Shown here: one piece after another, positions 1 through 4,278 of the stretch | Layout of the letters: every line of letters begins with the position of its first letter | How positions within the stretch are numbered: position 1 is the stretch's first letter | Assembly (NCBI GenBank): GCA_009700485.1 | Contig: WLLZ01000059.1 | Span: 1-10,489 of the forward strand | DNA from: Actinomycetota bacterium | Lineage (GTDB): Bacteria; Actinomycetota; Actinomycetes; S36-B12 | Reading direction: 5' to 3' | Length of the DNA stretch: 10,489 nt | The notes under the pieces: model-generated | The model's database searches: none | The model's input: only the letters and a program-made list of their open reading frames with translations | Told to the model about the DNA's origin: nothing | Translations under genes and position numbers: made by a program

Positions 1-539
1 AAATTTATTGGTTCGTTCCGGGCCAACATATTCAACAAATTTGGGATCGTGCGCGGTACTCCGGCTCCCATCAAAACGGCGTCAACGCCGGCGAGCATCG
101 CACCATAAAGAGTCGCCGGGGTTGCCATTTGAATTTTTTCAAGGCAGTTAATCCCTACCAAGCCGGTGTGCCCCTCTTTGGCCAACCACACATCAACGAA
201 GCTGCCGGTGATCGCCAACTCCTGTAAAGCTCGGCGCTGCCGAATCGCCAGTCGAGGAATTGGGCTGTAGGGGGTGCCGGCCTCTCGTCCACCGGAAATG
301 AAATAGCGCTTAAGTACCCGCCCCGCCATGTCGGGCTCGGGGAAAGCGGCCAAGGCGCGGCGTGCATGGCCACCTTCATCACCATCTTGGAGGCGCCGCG
401 CGAGCACTAGGTCAAGTGCGGTACCTGAGACGACCCCTAAGTGGCCATGTTGGGCAACCGAGCGCGCCAATTGCCAGGAAGAGACCGAGACCCCCATGCC
501 GCCTTGAATGATGGCTGGCAAATCGGCGGCGGTGAGCAT
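1..539 (-). CDS. Nitronate monooxygenase-type FMN enzyme, N-terminal part (runs off left edge)
   Basis: The visible 179 codons begin at ATG 537-539 and stay open to the window edge. The protein starts MLTAADLPAIIQGGMGV, the phosphate- and FMN-binding opening of the 2-nitropropane dioxygenase/nitronate monooxygenase TIM barrel. It continues with VVSGTALDLVLARRLQDGD (about residues 36-54), GLVGINCLEKIQ (126-137) and AMLAGVDAVLMGAG (147-160). These are hallmarks of the long actinobacterial members of the family, which I recall as roughly 450-480 residues, so more than half of the gene lies outside. The family oxidises alkyl nitronates with FMN; the substrate here cannot be read from the sequence, and a role in lipid metabolism is possible. 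A strong Shine-Dalgarno (TGGAGGA, reverse strand of 544-550) sits about 4-5 bases before the start. The gene follows ino1 on the same strand after a 103-bp gap carrying its own operator-like palindromes, so it is probably a separate unit. Confidence 0.85.
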   Translation of the reverse strand, partial: MLTAADLPAIIQGGMGVSVSSWQLARSVAQHGHLGVVSGTALDLVLARRLQDGDEGGHARRALAAFPEPDMAGRVLKRYFISGGREAGTPYSPIPRLAIRQRRALQELAITGSFVDVWLAKEGHTGLVGINCLEKIQMATPATLYGAMLAGVDAVLMGAGVPRTIPNLLNMLARNEPIN

Positions 540-570
540 AAGTTCCTCCACGAGTGGCTCGAAGGAAACC

Positions 571-597
571 TACGCTACCGTAACTTACGCTTGCGTA
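571..597 (-). promoter_or_regulatory. Tandem TACG-N4-CGTA palindromes, probable operator before the nitronate monooxygenase gene
   Basis: Two 12-bp palindromes of the form TACGNNNNCGTA occur at 571-582 (core ctac) and 586-597 (core cttg). Their centres are 15 bp apart, so they lie on nearly opposite faces of the helix. Possible TANNNT -10 elements for the leftward gene lie inside or beside them (TAAGTT, reverse of 582-587; TAGGTT, reverse of 567-572); no good -35 is visible. Short palindromes of this kind are typical of TetR-family repressors, including those of actinobacterial lipid genes. The regulator is not in this window, so the assignment is inference from the motif and its position 32-58 bp before the start codon. 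Confidence 0.6.
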
Positions 598-605
598 GCC
601 ATTTG

Positions 606-631
606 ACGAGGAAAAAGAATCTTGACCTCGT
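606..631 (-). other. Small hairpin between ino1 and the nitronate monooxygenase gene
   Basis: ACGAGG at 606-611 pairs with CCTCGT at 626-631 around a 14-base loop. It starts 12 bp past the ino1 stop codon. On the minus strand the loop contains a T-rich run, but no T tract follows the 3' arm, so it is a poor intrinsic terminator. It could be a weak transcription barrier or an mRNA 3'-end structure. Confidence 0.3.
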
Positions 632-642
632 AACCGCCAGTA

Positions 643-1722
643 CTACCGCTCAATAGCCCCGGAAATGAAGTCCTCAACGGCTTGCTTGGCCTCGCTGTCG
701 TTGTACTGAATCGGCGGGGACTTCATGAAGTACGAGGAGGCGGACAGGATAGGGCCACCGATTCCGCGGTCCATGGCGATCTTGGCGGCGCGCACGGCAT
801 CGATGATCACGCCAGCACTGTTTGGCGAATCCCAGACCTCAAGCTTGTACTCCAAGTTCAGCGGCACATTGCCAAAGGCCCGTCCCTCAAGCCGGACGAA
901 TGCCCACTTGCGGTCATCCAGCCAAGCGATGTAATCAGATGGGCCGATGTGTACATTTCGCGCCCCGAGGTCGTGGCCGACCTGTGAAGTCACGGACTGG
1001 GTCTTGGAAATCTTCTTCGACTCAAGACGGTCGCGTTCTAGCATGTTCATGAAGTCCATATTGCCGCCGACATTTAGCTGGTAAGTGCGATCAAGAACTA
1101 CGCCGCGATCTTCAAATAACTTCGCCATGACGCGGTGCGTGATGGTGGCACCGACCTGACTCTTAATGTCATCACCAACAATGGGTAGCCCAGCATCTTC
1201 AAACTTCTTAGCCCACTCTGGGGTGCCGGCAATAAACACTGGGAGTGCATTAACGAAACCGCAACCTGCATCGATTGCACACTGCGCGTAGTACTTCGCG
1301 GCTGCATCAGAACCGACGGGCAGGTAGCACACGACGATGTCAACACGCGCTGCCTTCAACTCCGCAACAACATCTACCGGCTCAGCATCTGACTCGGTGA
1401 TCATTTCGCGGTAGTACTTGCCAAGACCGTCCAGAGTGTGACCGCGCTGCACTGTCACACCTGATGGTGGTACGTCGCAAATCTTGATTGTGTTGTTCTC
1501 GGATGCGCCAATCGCATCAGCCAGATCAAGCCCGACCTTCTTGGAGTCAACGTCGAAGGCAGCAACAAATTCAACATCGCGAACGTGATACGGCCCAAAC
1601 TGCACATGCATCAAACCCGGGACCACCTCGGCAGGGTCGGCGTCCTTGTAGAAAACCACGCCTTGTACGAGCGATGAGGCGCAGTTACCGACACCGACAA
1701 CTGCGACGCGAATTGAACTCAT
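643..1722 (-). CDS. ino1: Inositol-3-phosphate synthase
   Basis: This 359-residue cytoplasmic enzyme converts glucose 6-phosphate to 1L-myo-inositol 3-phosphate using NAD+. This is the first step to phosphatidylinositol lipids and, in many actinobacteria, to mycothiol. The NAD-binding loop is seen at the N terminus (VAVVGVGNCASSL, about residues 6-18). The active-site signatures GDDIKSQVGATITHR (183-197), NVGGNMDFMNML (217-228) and SKKISKTQ (235-242) are all intact, and the length matches bacterial-type Ino1. The ATG at 1720-1722 overlaps the padR stop as ATGA, and an AGGAG-type ribosome site lies in the end of padR, so the two genes are probably translationally coupled. Expression is therefore expected to follow the padR promoter and its GATATATC sites. 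No internal damage is visible. The assignment is firm; only the final lipid or thiol product is inferred. Confidence 0.97.
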   Translation of the reverse strand: MSSIRVAVVGVGNCASSLVQGVVFYKDADPAEVVPGLMHVQFGPYHVRDVEFVAAFDVDSKKVGLDLADAIGASENNTIKICDVPPSGVTVQRGHTLDGLGKYYREMITESDAEPVDVVAELKAARVDIVVCYLPVGSDAAAKYYAQCAIDAGCGFVNALPVFIAGTPEWAKKFEDAGLPIVGDDIKSQVGATITHRVMAKLFEDRGVVLDRTYQLNVGGNMDFMNMLERDRLESKKISKTQSVTSQVGHDLGARNVHIGPSDYIAWLDDRKWAFVRLEGRAFGNVPLNLEYKLEVWDSPNSAGVIIDAVRAAKIAMDRGIGGPILSASSYFMKSPPIQYNDSEAKQAVEDFISGAIER

Positions 1723-2306
1723 TTCCTACTCCTCTTTACCTGTGGGGGATTTGATAGTTCTGTTTTCGGCACGTTTCTTTCAGCAAGAATCAAACTATTA
1801 AGCCAACTGACTTCACGTTCTGCACCTTCAACTCCGTGCTCTTGCATTTGCAGTAGAAAGGTGTCCATTCGATCTCGGCCACGCTTCATGGATTCGCGCA
1901 TGAGGGCAAGGCGCTCTTCCATTCGCGATCGGCGACCTTCAAGTATGCGCAGCCGCACGCTGGCTTCAGTGCGCGAGAAGAACGCCAGCCGTGTAGCGAA
2001 ACTTTCGTCATCCCAAGCATCAGAGCCTGGCTGGTTTGCCCATTCGACGAAGACGTCCTTGCCATCACCTGTCAGGGCATAAACCACCCGGGCACGCTTA
2101 GTGGTGGGGCCATCAACTGCACCGAGTTGCTCTATCCAGCCATGTGCCTGCAGTCGCCGTAAACATGGGTACAGCGAGCCGTAGGAAAGCGCACGAAATG
2201 GACCAAGGATCTCGGCTAACGCCTTACGCAGCGCGTATCCATGTAGGGGGCCCTCAGATAGCACGCCTAACGAGGCGAAATCCAGAAGGTCGGTGCGGGC
2301 GGCCAC
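1719..2306 (-). CDS. PadR-family transcriptional regulator, probable autoregulator of the ino1 operon
   Basis: This 195-residue protein has an N-terminal winged helix typical of PadR: LLDFASLGVLSEGPLHGYALR (about residues 7-27) and the recognition-helix block SYGSLYPCLRRLQAHGWI (41-58), followed by the wing RARVVYALTGDGK (71-83). The C-terminal part (about 98-175) is charged and helical, as in the longer PadR subtype with a dimerising helical tail. The start is GTG 2304-2306. The upstream bases hold no Shine-Dalgarno, but a promoter sits exactly where transcription would begin at this GTG. The gene overlaps ino1 by 4 bp. From its place in front of ino1, matching the conserved actinobacterial arrangement, I infer that it represses its own operon through the palindromes at 2315-2335. 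The inducing ligand is unknown. Confidence 0.9.
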   Translation of the reverse strand: MAARTDLLDFASLGVLSEGPLHGYALRKALAEILGPFRALSYGSLYPCLRRLQAHGWIEQLGAVDGPTTKRARVVYALTGDGKDVFVEWANQPGSDAWDDESFATRLAFFSRTEASVRLRILEGRRSRMEERLALMRESMKRGRDRMDTFLLQMQEHGVEGAEREVSWLNSLILAERNVPKTELSNPPQVKRSRK

Positions 2307-2312
2307 GGCGCT

Positions 2313-2342
2313 ACGATATATCGCTGCGATATATCAAGTCAA
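2313..2342 (-). promoter_or_regulatory. padR-ino1 promoter with two GATATATC palindromes (probable PadR operator)
   Basis: Read on the minus strand, a -35 TTGACT (2342-2337) is followed after 18 bases by a -10 TATCGT (2318-2313). The first transcribed base would fall about 7 bases on, at or next to the GTG start at 2306, giving a leaderless mRNA. Two perfect 8-bp palindromes GATATATC lie at 2315-2322 and 2328-2335, 13 bp apart; the first extends to CGATATATCG (2314-2323). They fill the spacer and the -10, so a bound repressor would block RNA polymerase. AT-rich ATAT/GATATATC-like dyads are the usual type of PadR operator. Promoter and operator are predictions from position and motif. Confidence 0.75.
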
Positions 2343-2429
2343 ATACCGGCCGCTGAACCTGCATGTGTAGCGACTTCGACAGTTCGCAAGTTAATGGCCC
2401 CCAACCCAAAGCGGCCAGGGGCCAGCAAC

Positions 2430-2730
2430 AGGGGTGAAACACCCCACTTATTGGCGGGGAGGATTACTACTCTTCATTACCCTCAAAGCAAAAGCACACC
2501 GGGCACAGAGAAAGCACATGGGAGGGGTTTAGGGTGCCGCCGATACCGGCCACACCGGGGCGTACCCAACCAACACCGAGTGCGAGCCGATCGGTTGGCG
2601 CGGAACTTGCTGGGGTAGCGACATCACTATTTGGCATCTCATGCTCCAACAGGTCAAAGGGCCAATACCCAAACGGGCACCTACTTGCACGGTACGTCAC
2701 AAACCGTCAAACACCTAGGGATTGCTAGAT
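2430..2730. repeat. Intergenic repeat, copy A (most complete)
   Basis: This copy has two parts. The first (about 2430-2600) matches copy B: 15 identical bases at 2467-2481 versus 3319-3333, and 17 at 2585-2601 versus 3452-3468. The second (about 2583-2730) matches copy C, with 24 identical bases at 2663-2686 versus 3177-3200. Similarity outside these cores is patchy, with many substitutions and small length changes, so the copies are old. A short hairpin GGGGTG-aaa-CACCCC lies at 2431-2445, and CCAACC/GGTTGG arms bracket the 17-base core. No transposase or clear terminal inverted repeats are seen. Confidence 0.7.
2467..2700 (-). pseudogene. Short reading frame in repeat copy A, paralogous to that at 3319-3603 (possible gene remnant)
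   Basis: A 77-codon minus-strand frame ends LCPVCFCFEGNEE followed by TAG (2467-2469). Its last roughly 50 residues align with the frame in copy B through SAPTDRL-LGVGWVRPG and the shared end FEGNEE-stop. Differences between the two are concentrated at third codon positions of this frame, and the length differences are multiples of three. This suggests that the repeats descend from a coding sequence. I do not recognise the family, no convincing ribosome site precedes the ATG at 2700, and the equivalent frame in copy C is interrupted by stops. It may be the C-terminal remnant of a duplicated gene, or an accidental frame in a non-coding repeat. Confidence 0.3.
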
Positions 2731-2736
2731 CTTTCT

Positions 2737-2770
2737 CCCCAGCCCCCCATGAATGTGTACAGGGGTGGGG
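2737..2770. other. C-rich/G-rich hairpin
   Basis: A C-rich arm (CCCCAGCCCCCC, 2737-2748) faces GGGGTGGGG (2762-2770) across a 13-base loop, giving a GC stem with small imperfections. No T tract follows on either strand, so it is not a standard terminator. Its function is unknown. Confidence 0.35.
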
Positions 2771-2964
2771 TGGCAAGGCAGGGCCCCGGTCAAAGAATCC
2801 CTGCGACTGCCAATCGACGGGTTCGGTTGGTGGCTTGGGGTGCTGATGGGGGGAGCTGGCGGGGCCCGAACCTGGTTGCCCAAGACAACATGAGGGTGGC
2901 CCTGCTGGATGGGATCCCCTTGAACAGCAACTGCAGGACACCACCTGTCGTGAGCCCATACCCC

Positions 2965-3033
2965 TGAGTGCGCACGTTTTGGTCGTGAAACCGGCCGATT
3001 ATCTACTTTTCACGACAATAACGTGCGCATTCA
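2965..3033. repeat. Long imperfect dyad with 26-bp arms
   Basis: The left arm, 2965-2990, and the right arm, 3008-3033, are reverse complements at 23 of 26 positions and enclose 17 bases. The left arm includes TGCGCACGTT and GTCGTGAAA; the right arm includes TTTCACGAC and AACGTGCGCA. The left arm also contains the self-palindrome GTGCGCAC (2968-2975). It lies between repeat copies A and C. Neither strand has a T tract after the stem, so an intrinsic terminator is unlikely. It could be a folded RNA element, a protein-binding site, or a relic of a small inverted-repeat mobile element. Confidence 0.65.
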
Positions 3034-3094
3034 CGTTCAACCCAGGAGATCGCGCACAACCGCGTCGGCAAAAAGTCAACCCCGCGTCGAGACT

Positions 3095-3240
3095 ACGAGC
3101 CGATCACACGGCGCGGAACCTAATTGGTGAGTTAACGTCAATACTTGGCATGTTGTGTACCAATCGTTTCACGGGTCAATACCCAAACGGGCACCTACTT
3201 CCACGGCACGCCGCAAGCCATCATTCACCGAGGGTTTCAC
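3095..3240. repeat. Intergenic repeat, copy C (second part only)
   Basis: This copy begins at CGAGCCGATC (3096), 513 bp after the same string in copy A. It shares with A the identical block 3177-3200, followed by a stretch of related bases up to the AGGG near 3232. The centre (about 3110-3170) is more diverged. Read on the minus strand, the frame that is open in copy A is broken here by stop codons (TGA in place of a TGG codon, and others), so this copy is not coding. Confidence 0.65.
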
Positions 3241-3258
3241 ATAACTTTCCACCGCAGT

Positions 3259-3310
3259 TCCGCAAACAACCGACCCCCAACAGGGTTCAAACGCCCCACC
3301 TTTTTGCGGA
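3259..3310. other. 8-bp inverted repeat enclosing 36 bp in front of repeat copy B
   Basis: TCCGCAAA at 3259-3266 is the exact reverse complement of TTTGCGGA at 3303-3310. It flanks the start of copy B, just beyond the TAG that ends the minus-strand frame of that copy, so it could form a 3'-end structure for such a transcript. There is no T tract. Copy A has no matching structure at the same spot but has a compact GGGGTG/CACCCC hairpin nearby. Confidence 0.3.
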
Positions 3311-3520
3311 GAGGACTCCTACTCTTCATTACCTTCAAAACACACAGGGCAAAGCACGAGTGCCCCGTTACATGCCCAATGCGAAATGGCGGGGTTTGCG
3401 GTGTTACCGATACTGCCCAAACCCGGGCGAACCCAACCAACGCCAAGTACTAGCCGATCGGTTGGCGCCGAAATAACCGGTAAGGCAATATTGAAGTTTG
3501 TCATCAGGTGCTCCCAAAAA
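3285..3520. repeat. Intergenic repeat, copy B (first part and start of the second)
   Basis: This copy matches copy A over ACGCCCCACCT-like bases near 3294, the 15-base block 3319-3333, and CCCAACCAAC followed by the 17-base block 3452-3468. Similarity then fades through about 3510 (GGTGCTCC). Corresponding points are 852-867 bp after those of copy A. With copy C it makes an array in which the two parts recur in the order first-second ... second-first. Confidence 0.65.
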
Positions 3521-3603
3521 AGTTGAGGTGTAATTCCTGCCCGCCCATGAGAACACAGCGAGGCTGAAAATAGAGGCAAGAGGCTGAAAATGCCCAGGAA
3601 CAT
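3319..3603 (-). pseudogene. Short reading frame in repeat copy B, paralogous to that at 2467-2700 (possible gene or remnant)
   Basis: A 94-codon minus-strand frame runs from ATG 3601-3603 to TAG 3319-3321. The N-terminal half (FLGIFSLLPLFSASLC) is hydrophobic and could pass for a signal or membrane segment, but it has no counterpart in copy A. From about EHLMTNFNIALP onward it aligns with copy A (SAPTDRLVLGVGWVRPG, LCPVCFEGNEE-stop). A CPVC pair is present, too little to call a metal site. No Shine-Dalgarno is visible at a normal distance before the ATG. The protein family is not recognised. Confidence 0.3.
3560..3591 (+). repeat. Short direct repeat GAGGCTGAAAAT, two copies
   Basis: The 12-mer GAGGCTGAAAAT occurs at 3560-3571 and 3580-3591, a 20-bp period. 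The bases between (agaggcaa) include a partial third GAGGC. It lies about 120 bp before the DUF5318 start and could be a pair of regulator sites or a simple slippage duplication. Confidence 0.45.
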
Positions 3604-3697
3604 TCAATTCGTTTCACCCCCGCGGAGTCCACTCGCATTTGCCGGCAAGTATGGGAGCGTGAATCGGCGGGACGCTGCTAGTTGCGGGAACTTCACA

Positions 3698-3703
3698 TAG
3701 GAT
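3698..3703 (+). promoter_or_regulatory. Possible -10 element for the DUF5318-ponA operon (or weak ribosome site)
   Basis: TAGGAT fits the actinobacterial TANNNT -10 pattern and ends 8 bases before the ATG at 3711, so transcription could begin at or next to the start codon (leaderless mRNA). No TTGACA-like -35 is found at 16-18 bases. The AGGA inside it is also placed 8 bases before the ATG and could act as a weak Shine-Dalgarno. The two readings exclude each other. Confidence 0.35.
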
Positions 3704-3710
3704 TTGGCCT

Positions 3711-4232
3711 ATGGCCGTGCCCCGACGCTCCGGTGTGCGGGGCAGTGTCGTCCGGGGCGAATCCGGTAAGGGCACTAAATCGAGCAGGCCTGAGCCGCTC
3801 GCAGAGCCCGAAGATGTAGCTGACCCGGCGCTACCTCGTTCGGTCGTCGACTTCGCACTGCAGCGCCGTAGCGCCTTGCATACCTTTTTCAACGGTGGTG
3901 CGCTGAGCAGTGAGTTCTGCGATGCCGACACCTACCTGCTCCGGGCCGCCAAATTCCACGGTGAGCCAGCCCCATCGCCCTGCCCGGTATGCGGGGATCT
4001 GGGCTTTGTCACCGTTACCTACGTTTACGGCGATGAACTCGGGCCCTACTCCGGTCGGGTCCGGCAAAGTGACGAATTGGGTGCCATGGCCACGCAGTTT
4101 GGCCGCTTCAAGGTTTATGTGGTCGAGGTCTGCCAACGGTGCCACTGGAACTACCTCACCAAGTCCTATGTCCTCGGTGACGGTGTGCCGAGGCGCGCTT
4201 TACCCGCCTCCCGTGATCTCATGGAGGCCTAG
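3711..4232 (+). CDS. DUF5318 family zinc-ribbon-like protein
   Basis: This 173-residue protein of unknown function matches the actinobacterial DUF5318 family (M. tuberculosis Rv0049 is the member I recall). The core starts near residue 43 with SVVDFALQRRSAL and continues with EFCDADTYLLRAAKFHGEP (about 68-86). It has paired cysteines CPVC (91-94) and CQRC (141-144), and ends with HWNYLTKSYVLGD (145-157). The four cysteines suggest a bound zinc. There is no signal peptide, so it is probably cytoplasmic. The first 40 residues are basic and Pro/Ser-rich and longer than in the relative I remember, and there is no better in-frame ATG downstream, so the start at 3711 is likely but not certain. The gene is 46 bp before ponA on the same strand, a pairing conserved in actinobacteria, so a link to cell-wall synthesis is inferred. 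Confidence 0.85.
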   Translation: MAVPRRSGVRGSVVRGESGKGTKSSRPEPLAEPEDVADPALPRSVVDFALQRRSALHTFFNGGALSSEFCDADTYLLRAAKFHGEPAPSPCPVCGDLGFVTVTYVYGDELGPYSGRVRQSDELGAMATQFGRFKVYVVEVCQRCHWNYLTKSYVLGDGVPRRALPASRDLMEA

Positions 4233-4278
4233 GTCAGCCCTCATTTGGCAGACTTGAGCCTTCCCCGTCAGTGAGGTC

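Larger units (their letters stand above)
2343..3710. other. Gene-poor interval of about 1.37 kb made of degenerate repeats and hairpins
   Basis: No intact recognised gene is found here on either strand. The interval separates the leftward padR-ino1 operon from the rightward DUF5318-ponA operon. In the M. tuberculosis arrangement, as I recall it, this place holds another gene (Rv0048c); nothing resembling a membrane protein is visible here. It contains three diverged copies of one repeat family (about 2430-2730, 3095-3240 and 3285-3520), a long dyad (2965-3033), G/C-rich hairpins and a short direct repeat. Roughly 2735-2960 is G-rich and shows neither the repeat nor a credible gene. Open frames in the interval lack recognised domains and ribosome sites. 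I saw no tRNA, riboswitch or transposase. Confidence 0.7.

Noticed and set aside
441..656. 71-codon plus-strand frame opposite the nitronate monooxygenase start
   Set aside because: It is the complement of a strongly recognised gene and of its operator region.
2681..2967. Open frames on both strands over the G-rich stretch between copies A and C
   Set aside because: They are Pro/Ser/Cys-rich or Gly/Arg-rich with no recognised domain, no ribosome site and no match between copies. They look like by-products of GC-rich DNA.
2965..3033. Long dyad considered as an integron attC site or a rho-independent terminator
   Set aside because: There are no GTTRRRY-type core boxes at the ends and no cassette array or integrase, which excludes attC. 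No T tract follows on either strand, which argues against a terminator.
3288..3300. GGTTCAAACGCC, resembling a tRNA T-loop
   Set aside because: No acceptor, D or anticodon arms can be folded around it. It lies inside the repeat family, and copy A has no such string.
2979..3476. 165-codon plus-strand open frame across repeat copies C and B
   Set aside because: It has no ribosome site and an odd composition, and it crosses the boundary between two repeat copies and most of the long dyad. The related frame in copy A is split by a stop, and changes between copies fall on second positions of this frame, so it is unlikely to be coding.
2400..3530. Repeat block considered as a CRISPR array
   Set aside because: The conserved cores are unequal in length and irregularly spaced (hundreds of bases), with no unique spacers of constant size and no cas genes.
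2400..3530. Repeat block considered as a replication origin
   Set aside because: No DnaA boxes of the TTATCCACA type were seen, and the neighbouring genes are not the usual origin genes.
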